From Alligator mississippiensis (Eukaryota; Chordata; Crocodylia; Alligatoridae): a DNA stretch of 64,000 nt. The first letter of the stretch is position 1, and every line of letters begins with the position of its first letter. The notes under the pieces were generated by a model that saw nothing but the letters and a program-made list of their open reading frames with translations, had not been told where the DNA came from and made no database searches. The stretch lies in contig NC_081828.1 of assembly GCF_030867095.1 (NCBI RefSeq), positions 215,605,978 to 215,669,977 on the forward strand. The letters are read 5' to 3'. The translations under genes and the position numbers were made by a program. Below, piece after piece: positions 42,470-54,589 of the stretch.

Positions 42470-43605
42470 AATATATACCTTGATGTTAGCAAGGCTTTTG
42501 ATAAGGTTTCCCAGAACATTCTCCCAGGCAAGATAAGGAAGTACAGGTTGGAAGAATGGACTGTAAGGTGGATAGAAAACAGGTTAGATGGTCAGTCTCG
42601 AAGGGTAGTGATCAATGGCTTGATGTCTATGGGTGGCAGCTGGTATCAAATGGAGCATCCCAAAAGGGTTCATTCTGGGGCCATTATTTTCAATATCTTC
42701 ATCAATGACCTTTAAGAATTTTGCAGATGGCACCAAGCTGCGGGGAGTAGTAGATACACTGGACGGTAGGACTAGGATTCAGAGAGACCTAGACAAATTG
42801 GAGGATTGAACCAAAAGCAAACTCATGAGGTTCAATAAGGACAAGTGCAAAGTCCTGCACTTAAGACAGAACAATCCCATACGCCAGTGCAGGCTGGGGG
42901 CTGACTGGTTGGGCAGCAGCTCTGCAGAAAAGGACCTGGGGGTTACAATAGAAAAGAAGCTGAATAGGAGCCAGCCATGTGCCCTTGTTGCCAAGAAGGT
43001 TAACGGCATCCTGGGCTGCATTGGTAGGAGAATTGCCAGCAGATGGAGGGCAGTGATTATTCCCTTCTATTCAGCACTGGCGAGGTCACATCTGGATTCC
43101 TATGTCCAGTTCTGGGCCCCACAAATGACAGAAAGGATGTGGACAAGTTGGAAGAGTCCAGTGGAGGGCAACAAAATGGTTCAGTGCCTGGGGTACATGA
43201 CTTGTGAGGAGAGGCTGAGGGAAGTGGGCTTATTAAGCCTGAAGAAAAGACTGAGAGGATTTAATAGCAGCCTTCAACTCCCTGAAGTGTGGATGCAGAG
43301 AGGATGGAGCTAGAATGGTCTCAGAAGGGGCAGATGACAGGACAAGGAGCAATGGGTTCAAGCAGCAGCAAGGGAAGTTGAGGTTAGATATTAGGAAAAA
43401 CTTTCTACCTAGGAGGGTGGTGAAGCCCTAGAACAGGTTACCTAGAGAGGTGGTGGACTCTCCATCCTTGGAGGTTTTTAAGACCTGGCTCGATAAATCC
43501 TTGGCTGGGATGATGTAGTTGGGGCTGGTCCTGCTTGGAGCAGGGGGTTGGACTAGATGTGACCTCCTGAGGTCCTTTTCAACCCTCCTTGTCTAGGATT
43601 TTATG
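42470..43605 (+). repeat. CR1 LINE, RT domain to 3' end
   Basis: Blocks in order are LDVSKAFDKVSQN (about 42480), the region corresponding to FADD, which here reads FADGTKL (about 42719-42740, second catalytic Asp changed to Gly), MRFNKDKCKVLHL, LGSSSAEKDLGVTIEKK, the ERMWTSW and LREVGLLSLKKRL blocks, and the full 3' tail ending in 'ccttgtctaggattttatga'. It is 5'-truncated and inactive. Confidence 0.92.
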
Positions 43606-45380
43606 ACACAAACACCAGATCTCAATACCTGTTCTTTTATTTATGAACATGCTCGCAATTCCAGAAATGTTTTCCAATCATTAGCATGACTGACAATGCA
43701 TCCCAACTAGACCATGGAGCTCATTCCCGCAGGGGAAGAATGGTCACAGGCCTTCTAGCATTCAGAACAAAATGTAACACAGTTCCTGAACTTCACTTTC
43801 CCAGAGCAGCCTCTTCGGGCAGCAACCTTATTGACCTCATACATCAGAACACATTTGAATTGTGCACCGCATGATCATGCCTTTTCCTTCAGAGGGGGAC
43901 AGAAGGAATAGAATTTGTATTTGGAGTCAGTTTTAATTTTTAATTTTTTGGGAAGTGTTTGGATGATGGGGTGACAAACCATGCAAGGACACAGAGGGAC
44001 AACTGGAATGAAAACTTCATATTGGGGTATCCATTAGACCTTATTTTCCCTTCCTAGATTTTGAAGTTAGAAAGGGCCACCTTGTCTGACCTGTTGCAGA
44101 ACATGGACCGTGGCATTTCACCTGGTTATCCATGTATAGAACCCAAGGATTCATGTATATTTAAAGGATATCTTCCAGGATGGCATCCTGTCATAATCTG
44201 AAGGCTAGGAGGGACAGATAATCTAACACATAACCAACCCCAGAGCCCAACCAGATAGCAGATTGAGCCAAATCCCTTGGTCCAAACCCTTGAAAAATTT
44301 AGGGTATTCCCAATATTCAACTGGATCCCAAATGTTCAGGTTAAAATAGCTTGTTGCAAAGTTTCTCTCTCTCTCTTGCTCATTTGTACTTAGTAGTGTT
44401 TTATTTTGCTAATAGCATGCTTTGTTTCTGTACACGCTTTACTATTGCTAGATATTGAAATAACACCACGATGGATCCTTTAAAAGTGTCATGGATGGAA
44501 AAACAGACTGATATCAAAGTCACTAACCCAGAAGAGAAATCATCTACTTAGGCACAGAAAAGAATAAAGTAACAGGAGCCTTTTAGTTATATACCCTTAA
44601 AGCTTAAGGGTGAGTCTAAAGTGACTTTGCTTGATAGATTTAAGCTGAATATATTTCTCAAAACCTTCTACAGGGGTGATGGTTATTGAAGTAGTATTGA
44701 GGCAGGGGGGTGCCATTTGAATCGGGAAAGCTTGGACGATTCCCTCCAAGTGTATGTTTTATCCTGTGTAATTCAAAGATAAAACTCCAACAACAACAAA
44801 ATTATGAGCTTGAGTTGAAGGTACAGTTGCACTCATTAGATAATATAGCCCCAAGAGGTATTCAGCATCAAAGTGATATAAAAGCACTCTGAAACCCCAT
44901 CCATCAGGCTTCTGTTTATGCCTCTGCAATCTCTCTCCCATTCCTTTTCATCTCCCTGCTTTTCAGAACATTTTTGATAGCAATCTGCAAAATCCCACCA
45001 TGGCATTTCTTATCTTGACGGACGCCGGCTTTTCGAACGTGCCCTTCTGAGGCACACAAAGCAAAGAGGAAAAATCGAAGGAAATATGGAGAAAGAGAGG
45101 CAAAAAAGGTAAGTTAAAGGCCCCAATCTGACTTGCTTTGCAGTCAATGAAATAAGAGCATCATTAACAAACAAGGGAGCCAGCGGGCCTAATCAAAAGC
45201 CAACTGAATCATCAGTGAGACTCCTATTGGCTCTGGGTAATTGCTATTGGGCTAGATCTCCAAAGGGATGTAGATTTGCAATGCTGAGCAATGCTCTACC
45301 AAACCTTTGGGCACCTGGCCACTTAATGACATCTGAAGCCTTGAGTTACAACAGACTAAATGAGGAGTCACTGACATTTA
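43606..45380. other. Unassigned gene-poor sequence
   Basis: No gene, RNA or clear repeat was recognised. There is a short (CT)n run near 44366. Confidence 0.3.
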
Positions 45381-45978
45381 AAATATGTGAACAGATTGGA
45401 AAGAGTCTATTGGCGAGTGACAAAAATGATTAGGGGCTTGGGAAGCAAGATTTAAGGAGAAATACTGAAAAAACTAGGGTTGTTGGTTATGGCCATGTTG
45501 GTCTAAGGGCATAGGCAGACAAGGTTCTTTCAGTAGATGTGATATCTTTTATTAGACCAACTAAAGAGTTGGGAGATCATTTTTTTGCAAGCTTTTGGGC
45601 ACAGTTATTTAGTCTAGAGAAAATAAGACTGAGGGGAGTTTTAATAGCAGCCTTCACCTCTCTGCAGGGGGCTGCAAAGGGGATGGAGCTGGGCTGTTCT
45701 CACTGGGGGCAGATGGCAGGACAAGGAGCAATGGGCTCAAGCTGCAGCAAGGGAAGTTGAGGTTGGATATTAGGAAAAACTTTCTCACAAGGAGGGTGGT
45801 GAAGCACTGCAACAGGCTACTTAGAGACATGGTGCACCCTCCATCCTTGGAGGTGTTTAAGGGCCAACTAGGCAAAGCCTTGGCTGGGATGATGTAGTTG
45901 GGGCTGGTCCTGCTTGGAGTAGGGGGTTGGACTAGACGGGACATCCTAAGGTCCCTTCCAACCCTCATTTTCTATGAA
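45381..45978 (+). repeat. CR1 LINE 3' portion, interrupted by a GTTGGTCTAA-family insertion
   Basis: CR1 sequence ('cagattggaaagagtctatt', 'caaaaatgattaggggcttg') stops after 'aaaaaactaggg' near 45475. It resumes at 'ttatttagtctagagaaaat' near 45605 and runs to the tail 'ggttggactagacgggacat', then 'ccctcattttctatgaattc'. Confidence 0.9.
45475..45610 (+). repeat. GTTGGTCTAA-family repeat inserted into CR1
   Basis: 'ttggttatggccatgttggt' then 'ctaagggcataggcagacaa', 'ggttctttcagtagatgtga', 'tatcttttattagaccaact' and 'ttgcaagcttttgggcacag'. It interrupts a continuous CR1 copy, so it moved after that CR1 had inserted. Confidence 0.85.
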
Positions 45979-45979
45979 T

Positions 45980-46260
45980 TCTGTGATTTGATAACAGTCT
46001 TCAAGTACCTAAAGAGTGATTATAGAGAGGATGGACACAAACTATTCTATGTAGTCATAGGGGATAAGACTAGGAGAAATGGCCTCCTTTTTAGATAGAG
46101 TTTAACACAATTTGGAGGGCTGTGAAATAGGAGCTACATTATCAGGGGCAACTAACAAACAGAAGAATTGCAAATGAAAAAAATAGCTTGATAAGTGGAC
46201 TATCCAGATCATTAAAAAAGGAAAGAGGGTTGTTGACACCTAGGAAATAAAGGGTTTAGA
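45980..46260 (+). repeat. Second, older CR1-like fragment
   Basis: 'aacagtcttcaagtacctaa' then 'agagtgattatagagaggat' and 'ataggggataagactaggag' correspond to the CR1 'VFKYLK-Y-EDGxKLF' region of a different subfamily, directly abutting the tail of the previous copy. Confidence 0.7.
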
Positions 46261-46489
46261 AGGAATCAAGTCGATTATAATGAGCCATTAATTCAATTGA
46301 CTCCTTCAGTACTGCCTGTAGTGAAATGCTGGTGCCACTGCCAGGCAGTTGGTTTTAAACTTTGGGCAGAGCAAGAGTCCAAGGGAAAAGGGGGCAACTG
46401 AACCGCTGCACCCCCTGTATCTGCCCCTTCATGCCTGCACGTATCTAAGGATCTGGGACCAAAATCCTTTTGTAGATCCAGCTCTACAG

Positions 46490-46620
46490 CATGAGGAGAG
46501 ATGGGTTTTGGCTTCTTGACTCAGCCATTGATTGCATGGGAGTCCTTGAATAAGTCACTTGATCTCTGTTTGCTTTGCCTTCCCGGGTAGTATAAATAAA
46601 GGATAATAAAGATCAGTGAT
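46490..46620 (+). repeat. Worn MIR
   Basis: 'ggttttggcttcttgactca' then 'tccttgaataagtcacttga', 'tctctgtttgctttgcc' and 'agtataaataaaggataata' follow the MIR core order. Confidence 0.5.
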
Positions 46621-47960
46621 GCTGTTAGAGTGGGAGGTGAGGAATATAGGAGCAGTAGTGCCAGGAGGAAGGAAGCTATACAGGGCTCTAAAGAGAAGAA
46701 GTCAATGGAGTAACTATCATTGGGGAAGAAGCAACAGCATCAGTGTGTGCTTTGGAGGCAGTGAAGGGAGAAGAGATGAGGGTCATAAAGAAGGCAGAAA
46801 AAAGCTTGACTAGGGTCATTCATGACAGTAAAAGCTGAATATGGATTTCAGGATTTGACCCATTCTAAATATAACTAGTAAGGAGGTCTCCGGGTTACTC
46901 ACTACCAGATCATTTTAGTTACAGAGCTCCACTAAGGCACGAGTCTGAACTTGATGCCGATGAACAGTTCATGGGCCAGTCTCTCGGCTGATCCATTTAG
47001 CTTTGGCGAAGTCAAAGCATGGCTGAAAATGGAGCCACGCACACTCCAAGACTTTCTACCAGGCTGAATGTACTTCTGGAAAGCCACCTTAAATGGGCTG
47101 TTGTTTTAAAAAGCTTCCTTGGGCTATCTGCCAAAAGCGACTGGGTTTATTTCTGTATTTATCTTCCAGATATTGCTGGAATGAGGCGCTGTTATTCCAA
47201 TGCTGTTTTATCAGCTGAGGGCCAGAGCCCCCTCTCTGTTGACCCGGCGGTTCTTTTTTATGATGTTTGCCTGTCCAACCTCAGGAAATTCCACCGAAGT
47301 CTCCAACCAATAAAACCTTTATTGGGAAATCAGCAAATCAGCTGCTAATTGGAGGCTCATCCTATAACCATCTTGCACGGGAGGTCATCAGTAGGAGTTC
47401 TGTGGGGAAGGATGCTGGGATTGGGCTGGTCACTGAAATAAAAAAGAGGAATAAATGCTGGAGTTGAAGACAAATATTTGTGGGAAGCCCCAGTGGTCAG
47501 TGAGAATTTGAAGCTGCGCCGTTGATCGGAAATGTGTGTGGTTCACGTTGTTTTGGTGACATCCAATCAAAGACCAGATACTACACCACATGACCGGTGT
47601 AATGAACAGTGAATGTTTTGCAGACAACTTGCAGGTAAATGCATCTCCATGAAGGAACCAAGTCCATTGCTGCAGTACCTTGCTTTTATAGGCCCGGCCC
47701 TCGATGGCATCTGCAACTCATCGAAAATTGGGCCCAGTGCCACAGGAAACTTAGGTTCCAAAGAACTCCAAAAGTCATATCCTGAATAGGGAGATAGCTG
47801 GAGATGGTCATCGCAAATTGTGAAGCATAAGGTTATACTAGAACTCGCGCTCCCTCTCCAAAATGTAGATACCTGAGTGAGGGCAATAGGCAAGGATTTC
47901 TGTGCACTGCAGAAATATGGCTAAAGCAGTCTCAAAGTATCTTTCAGAGTGAATCTTTGC
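46621..47960. other. Unassigned gene-poor sequence
   Basis: A 109-codon open frame at 47019-47348 shows no recognised domain, has no splice or promoter context and is not credited as a gene. The block 46980-47350 looks single-copy. Confidence 0.3.
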
Positions 47961-47964
47961 AGAC

Positions 47965-48075
47965 ATACCTTAAGAAGTGTCATAATGGGTCAAACATTCG
48001 GCCACTTATCCTACTGCCCTGTCTCCAACAGCAGTAGGAGTGGATGCCTTAGAGGGAAGGAGTATATATAAAGTG
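47965..48075 (+). repeat. Possible sauropsid interspersed repeat fragment
   Basis: 'tcataatgggtcaaacattc' followed by 'cctactgccctgtctccaac' and 'ccttagagggaagga' recalls the 'catactgggtcagaccaaag', 'cagtatcctgtcttc' repeat of turtles and crocodilians, but it is much diverged. Confidence 0.4.
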
Positions 48076-48194
48076 ATCATCATTGGTTTTGGGATGTCAG
48101 AGGAGACACCCCTGACTGTTCTGTACCATTCTGTTTAAAAGCCATTTACCAGAGGCTACAACTGGCCTGGTCATCAAAGTAAAAGAAACAGGAC

Positions 48195-48312
48195 ATGGCA
48201 AGTAGGCGGACAAGGTAAATCTGATATCTTTTATTAGACCAACTAAAATCGTTGGGAAAATTCTTCTTTGCAAGATTTCGGGTAGAAACACCCTTCTTCA
48301 GGCAGAGGGGGA
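48195..48312 (+). repeat. GTTGGTCTAA-family repeat, middle and 3' part
   Basis: 'gcaagtaggcggacaaggta' then 'aatctgatatcttttattag', 'accaactaaaatcgttggga', 'aaattcttctttgcaagatt' and 'agaaacacccttcttcaggc'. Confidence 0.85.
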
Positions 48313-48873
48313 GTCGGCAGTTGTTCAGTGCTCTTCCCAAAGGGGTGTCAGGTAGGTAAGATATCTGGTCTTGTGTCCAGCACCAGTCACTCAACTTTCT
48401 CCTGACTTAGGCTCCTGTGGGCAGCTGTGGGAGCAGGAGGGCCTGGGTGGCCTGCAGGCAGGAGCACATCATGGTGCCATGGCAGAAGCATCACAAGTAG
48501 CATTCTCAGGTGGGGATGGAAAGACATAAGATGTTCTCTCTCCCAGAATGGTAATTTATACAAGAACACACACTCCAGCTAATTGGCATCTTCCAAGACC
48601 ATGTGGCACCCTCTCCCCCCAAAAAATAAAAAAAGAAACAACAAGTTCAGTTCCTAAAACCTCAGTGAAACAAAGATTTTAATTAAACCAGTCAGAAAAT
48701 ATTTACTAAAATAAACCACATATAAACAATGAGTGTAACAGGTGCAATTTAGAGACCTCCGTATATTCAACATAACCTGTGTACCATCTTGCTCCCCTTT
48801 CTGCATCCCCCCCAGCCAGTGTTGTGTTGGGCTGTTGCAGGCACACAGGCATGGAGACACTCCAAAAGTGGGT

Positions 48874-49403
48874 AGGGCAAGGGAGAGCAATTATTTGGGC
48901 CTGAGAGCCACACAGGGAGTTTTGATCAGCTGCTGAGGGCCAGATCAGCACCCAGCCTCTCACCTGCAACAACTCACCAAAACTGCCTATGGGGCTTTGG
49001 GTGCATGGGGAGCAGTGTTCGGGAACAGGACAGGCGTGATTGCTCCCTGCACACCCTGTCCGGTGGGGGTGGTGGAGGGGAGTATGGGGGTATGTGGTGG
49101 GGGGGGTGGGGGCTGCCTAAACGCCAGCTAAGGGAAAGCGCTGGACGCTTCAGCATGGCAGCTCCCACTGGAGGTAAGGGGAGCACAGCAGCATCCAGCT
49201 GGATGCAGCCTCACTGGGAACAGCCCCGCCAACAATTGCATGCTCTGGCCAGGGCCTGGGCTGCTGGGAGCATGGCACAGGCTGCCCAAGCAGGAGCAGG
49301 TGAGGATTGGCCCCATGTGGAGCACCGCAAGGGCAGCTGTGGGCTGGATCCAGGCAGTTGGTGGTCCAGATCCAGCCCACGGGCCGTATTTTGCCCACCC
49401 CTG
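48874..49403. mobile_element. Non-autonomous hAT-like transposon (~530 bp)
   Basis: The left end 'agggcaagggagagcaatta' then 'tttgggcctgagagccacac' and the right end 'gatccagcccacgggccgta' then 'ttttgcccacccctg' form the inverted-end pattern (caggggtgggcaaaatacgg versus caggg..gcaattatttgg) seen in hAT-like elements. The interior is GC-rich with glycine-rich pseudo-frames. No target duplication is certain. Confidence 0.6.
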
Positions 49404-49554
49404 GGTTAGGATATAGACCTGTCTCTTGCCTTTTTATTGGTCTTACGTGGTAGCAGTGCCTACCAGTAAAGAAAGAATGGAGGGTCATTGGCAAGTGTAA
49501 TCGTATCTTGGCTTAATGTTTAAAAAAAATGCAACCTTTAGAGGTTGCAAAGAA

Positions 49555-49642
49555 AGTTTGCAAAGCTTTTTTTTCCAAATATTTGAGTTGGTCTAATAAA
49601 AAATATCAGATTTATCTAAAAAAACCTTGTCTAACCATTAGA
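49555..49642 (-). repeat. GTTGGTCTAA-family repeat, reversed piece
   Basis: 'tgcaaagctttttttttcca' in spirit (+ strand 'gcaaagctttt') then 'gagttggtctaataaaaaat' and 'aaccttgtctaacc' is the reverse complement of the family middle. A full + copy follows immediately, so the two face each other. Confidence 0.75.
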
Positions 49643-49652
49643 GGAACTGTTT

Positions 49653-49805
49653 CAGGGGTGTAGGTTGTAGCTGTGTTGATCTAAGGACACAAACACACAC
49701 GGTTCTTTGGGTAAATCTGATATCTTTTATTAGAACAACTAAATAGTTGGAAAAATTCTTCTTTGCAAGCTTTCGGGCACAAACACCCTTCATCAGGCTG
49801 AGGAA
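49653..49805 (+). repeat. GTTGGTCTAA-family repeat, fullest copy
   Basis: 'caggggtgtaggttgtagct' then 'gtgttgatctaaggacacaa', 'ggttctttgggtaaatctga', 'tatcttttattagaacaact', 'ttctttgcaagctttcgggc' and 'acaaacacccttcatcaggc'. It gives the full order of blocks used to recognise the other copies. Confidence 0.85.
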
Positions 49806-49939
49806 GCATCTGCAGTTGTTTTGTGGTGGTCCTAGATGGGAACTGCAACTGTCTCTGAATCCTATGTCTGAGCTTGCAAAAAAGGCCCTGGTCATAGTCA
49901 AGCGATAGTCTTGTCTGTTTAAATGCGGTCCTGTGTTTT

Positions 49940-50520
49940 TTGGTAACAGGGAGGGGAGCAGATGCATTGGAAGGTAGAACTAGTATTGCAAATGACCTTG
50001 ATAAATTAGAAAAATGGTCTGAAATAAAAAGGATGAAAGGCAACGTGGACAAATACAGTGAAACGATCAAATGAACAACTGCAAATTGGAGAACCACTGG
50101 CTAGGCTGCAGTGCTGCGCAAAGGGCTCGGGGAGTTAACACGGACCACAAGCTGAACAGGAGCCAACAAAAGGAGCTGCAAAACAGCCAATAGCATCCTG
50201 GGTTGTATTAAGAGGAATGTCACAGCAAGGCAAGAGAAGGGATATGACCACTCCGTTCAGCACTGGGGAGGCCTTCCCCAGAGCACTGGGTCCAGATCTG
50301 GGCAGCACGCTTTGAGAAAGACTTGGAGAAGTTGGAAAGGGTCCAGAGGAAAGCCACAAAAATGATCAGAAATTTAGAAAGCACCATGTACGAGGAAAGG
50401 TTGGACATTCTGGACCTATTTATTCTGGAGAAGAGAAAGTTAAGAGGGGATTTGATAGTGGCCTTCAAATACAAAAATGGGTTATTAGAGAGGATAGTGA
50501 TCAAAGCTGCCACATAAAAA
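49940..50520 (+). repeat. CR1 LINE 3' portion, older subfamily
   Basis: Translation near 50323 gives MEKLERVQRKATKMIRNLES, then MYEERLDILDLFILEKRKLR and a GDLIVAFKYKNG block. These are the CR1 C-terminal blocks, more diverged than in the neighbouring copies. Confidence 0.85.
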
Positions 50521-52615
50521 AATGATCACTGTTGTTAAGACCTGGCTTTTAATTCATGGCCTAAGGCCCAAAACAGAGAAGAGTCACTTGCCAAAGTGAA
50601 TATTGGCTTTTAAAATGAAGCACAGTGGTTTTAAATCTGAACCTAAAATTTTAGGAGGCAGAGCTATGCCCTGTAATTTTAGCGTGCTAGTGCAACTCTC
50701 TAAGATAGAAAGCACAACCTTGAATATTACTGCTCACCGATGAATTCCTCTTTTTCAAATCCATTATCAGACATCCAATAACCTTTTACAGACCAAAAGA
50801 AAATACCTTTGGTACGAAACTGTAGCAGTTCATTAGAGGAGCGGCTTGGTAGAAAAGATGCTGTAGAGTCCTATGCGGTCTTTTAATGAGTTTCACATGG
50901 TATCTATACCTGGTTTACAAGAAATGAAAAATGTTTCCCCTTAATTATCAAGGATACAAATTCAATCTTGGACAGCAACCTGGTCCTTTATCCTCTGACA
51001 CACTCACTCAAAGTCTTGTAATTAGGGTATAACCAAAGGTTGTATTGATGATGCATTAACTACAATTAGAATTCAGATTGTCTTCCCATTAATTCCTTTG
51101 GCACTGCACAGCTCACAGGGATGAAACACGAGTTTCACCTGCTAAAGCAGAGGCTATGGCTCAAAGACACTTCTTTTCAGCATCAAGTAGCACTTTTACA
51201 TAATTGCTTTGCTCACAGAAACCGCCCTAACTCTCAAAACAAGGGATCAGGAATTCTGTTATAGAAAACAAGAGAGAGAGAGCTGAAACCTGAGCAAGCC
51301 GTGGGCATATTGTCAATTAGGACTTCCTCTCTTTAAAACGTTACTTTCAACTAAACTACAGATTTTAACTAATTAAATACCCCCTACCCCCCTTTTCCCA
51401 AGTTTCTGGGCCTATTAAGTCATGAGATGCATGAGATTGCAAGCCACCAGTGCCAAAGCCAAAGTCAGAATTATAGACCTAGAGTCAAAAGCCGAGATCA
51501 GGAGCCAAAACCGGGATCAGGTGAGGAGGCCTAGGTCGCTATAAAGTCATCTGTTCAGTAGTGGGATAGTGGGGCCCTCTTCCTTCAGGCCTTCAAGATG
51601 ACTCATTATGGTCCCTGATTGTTTCCAGTGGGGGCCTGACACAAGATCCCCTCCAGTTGGGCTTGAATTCATCACACTCTGTCTTCTTAAGGGAAAATAA
51701 AGATGAGTTCTTGCCTCATGTAAGCAGACACGGTAACTAACATGAGGCTAAATCCTACTGAACATGACGTTTGTACTGTTCACAAGAGTCAGCAGGTTGA
51801 GGTAAAACTCAAGCTTCCCATTTGCTATCTGTGACACCGACAAGCCTGCTTAGCTCCACTAGGGCTACTGGCCGATGTTAAGGCAATCGCACAATTGGGG
51901 TCTCAGGAATTTTATGCCCCATCCCCAGAATCATGCAAAATCACCAAATGTCATGATGTTGGGCTCACGGTGCCTTCCCCACTGTCTGCCTCTGGGGATT
52001 GGTTAGGGACTCTGAGCCCAGGACTTGGGGCTGCCTCCAGTGCAGTCCAGCTGATCGGGCACCGGGCAGCAGTGTCCCAGACCCTGGAGCTGCCTCATAC
52101 TTGATCCCAATGCTCAGATGAGAGTTGGGATCTGTCATAGGTCAGCCTCGACATGCCACACATGCAATTTAACATAAATAAGGCACAAATATGTTCTACA
52201 TTATATGTGGAACATCTTTGTAGCTTGTTTGTTAAATTATCCTGCCATAAATTGGCTTTCATGTGGGGTAGAGTTACTATTTATGAAACAATTAACACCT
52301 TAATCATGCTATAAATGTAGTGTGTGCTAAGGCCCTAGTTTTCCCCCTTGTGTTTGTAGCTACATTAGCTCAATGTCAGAACACACCTGATCAACCCCCT
52401 CTGTTGCATGCACTGAGTCCTAGTCCAGGGTTCATGCTCCACGTAGCACAAGGGACTGGTGCAAGCTGACTGCTGTATGCAGCATCCACTTACAACCAGC
52501 CCTGCGTGCTGGCTCTGTAGTGCTAGGATGGTCAGTGGGCCCAATCCAGCTCTAGAGCCAGCACACAGTGTCAGTTTGGCACAGGCATCACTTGCAGCAT
52601 GCTCCAGACTGGTTC
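50521..52615. other. Unassigned gene-poor sequence
   Basis: No gene, RNA or named repeat was recognised. AT-rich single-copy-looking sequence dominates 50690-51420. Confidence 0.3.
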
Positions 52616-52619
52616 CACG

Positions 52620-52926
52620 TGGGTGCATACACAGTGCTAAGTCGACTTAAAATAAGGTGACTTAGCTAAGTCAAGTTAACTAATTCAACTTAAGCCACAT
52701 TAGAGCATACACATGGACAGTTCCTGGTTGTGAAGGCAGCCATCTTGTGAGATAAGTTGACTTAACTAATGTGACTCAAGATAATACACCTCAAAAGTGT
52801 AGTATTTTGCATGACATTTAACTCAACTCTGCTCCATATACATGTGAACGCTCTGACAGTTGTCAACTTGCAAAAGTTAAGCCAGCTTAACTGTCAGGAA
52901 ATTAGTATGTGTGTACGTACCCTAAG
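52620..52926. mobile_element. Hairpin-like MITE, TGTCTACA-related (copy 3, diverged)
   Basis: The left end 'gggtgcatacacagtgctaa' mirrors the right end 'gtatgtgtgtacgtacccta'. Complementary words such as 'agtcgacttaaaataaggtg' and 'agttgacttaactaatgtga' fill the interior. The architecture matches 12659-13054 and 18545-18931, with a different interior. Confidence 0.65.
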
Positions 52927-54055
52927 GTACCACTCTGCCCTGCTTTCTGCGAGACTCCACACTAATACGGTGAACTACCTCCTCCTCTGGCCAGATCACC
53001 CGGTGCAAAGTTCTCTTGTCCTTTTGTTCTCCAGCAGAGTTACTCACATTTTATTCCAACCTCTCCCCTAAGCGTAAAGCTCAGCTACTAAAAAACTAAG
53101 GGATTTCTCTCTCATTTGGTGGAGCCTGGGGTGGGGGCAGCAGTGCAGGTGAGCTGAATGCTTTCAAGAAACTTAGCTCCCTCTGTACATCTAGCAGGCC
53201 AGGGAGCAGCTTTGTCCCTTACTGCACCCCATCAGAGATGCCACTTCATAGAGATCCAGAGGACAAGCGACAAGTGTTCCTCGCCCCTTCCATGCACTCC
53301 ATTGCACATCTGCTGGACCTGGGTCTTCTCTGCTTGTGCAAGAGAGCAGGCCAACCCAGTGCTTGAGATTTGAAGCTAATTTTCAACATAGTGTGATGCC
53401 TTATAATGCTTGATCTTCCCTGCTGACTTCTTTGTGCTCCAGCATATGCGACATAGGACAGCAGAGGTCAAGCTGCTGTTTAACCCCCTGCCACTTGAGC
53501 AGCACAGCAAAGGGACTGGCCTGAAAAGAGCCACATGTTTGCAATGCCCAGAGGTATGAAAATAAATTATTTGTGTTATAATGGCAGAACTGGGCTAGTA
53601 AATTACCAAAGCAATAATCAGGACACTCGTTTAAATTCAAAATGGAGATTGCAGTTCATCTGCTTTTAAATGGAGTGAAATTATGTTCCAGGAACCGTGG
53701 AAGGATGTTGAAAGCAAAACAAGATAATGGCTGCAAGCGCTTTTCTGAAAAGCCAAGCCCGCGCTGGACGCGTTCATTCTTCCTTGTGCTGCTCTGCACA
53801 TGGTTTCAGGGGGACGGCCCTCCAATTTACATCCCTGCTTTGCTTCATCTCCCAAGTGTTGGCTTGAGGGCCCACTTCTAAGATCAGTTATCTTCCTAGA
53901 AATTTCATTCAGTACATAAAAATGCATTAAAGTATACGGACACTCGCAGGCTTTCACCAAGGTCGGGCCTTCTGCGTGCTACCTGCTGCATAGACATGAT
54001 ATAAGAGAAAGCCCCTGCCCTGAAGAACTGACTGTCTAAATTAGCTAAAGGTGCT
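52927..54055. other. Unassigned sequence, candidate conserved block at 53560-53960 and an old repeat piece
   Basis: 53560-53960 is single-copy-looking ('aaattaccaaagcaataatc', 'cagttcatctgcttttaaat'). 53965-54047 ('ctgcatagacatgatataag', 'cccctgccctgaagaactga') resembles the 'agacatataataagaga', 'cagtccctgccccaaagagc' repeat of sauropsids. No gene was recognised. Confidence 0.35.
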
Positions 54056-54580
54056 GATATCTGGAGTCCTGTGTCCAGTTTTGGGCCCCCCACTGCAGAA
54101 AGGATGTGAACAAAGTGGAAAGTTCAGCAGAGGACAATGAAAATGGTTGAGGGGCTGGGGCACATGACTTGTGAGGAAAGGCTGAGGGAACTGGGCTGAT
54201 TTAGTCTGCAGAAGAGAAGACTGGGAGGGGATTTAATAGCAGCCTTCAACTACCTAAAGTGGGGTTCAAAGAGGATGGAGCTGGACTGTTCTCGTTGGAT
54301 GACACAACAAGGAGCAATGGGCTCAAGTCGCAGCAAGGGAAGTTGAGGTTGGATATTAGGAAAAACTTTCTCACTAGGAAGGTTGTAACGCACTGGAATA
54401 GGCTCCCCAGAGAGGTGTTGGACTCTCCATCCTTGGAGGTTTTTAAGGCCCGAGACAGCAAAGCCTTGGTTGGGATGATGTAGTTGGAGCTGGTCCTGCT
54501 TGGAGCAGGGGGTTGGACTAGATGTGATCTCCTGAGGTCCCTTCAACCCTCATTTTCCATGATTCTCCGATTCTATATGT
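54056..54580 (+). repeat. CR1 LINE 3' end
   Basis: It begins 'tatctggagtcctgtgtcca', continues with 'gcagaagagaagactgggag', 'gtttttaaggcccgagacag' and 'ggttggactagatgtgatct', and ends 'ccatgattctccgattctat'. It is 5'-truncated, with small indels. Confidence 0.92.
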
Positions 54581-54589
54581 AAAATAGAC

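Noticed and set aside
47019-47348. A 109-codon open frame as a possible host gene
   Set aside because: No domain, splice-site or homology cue, and the length is within chance expectation for 64 kb.
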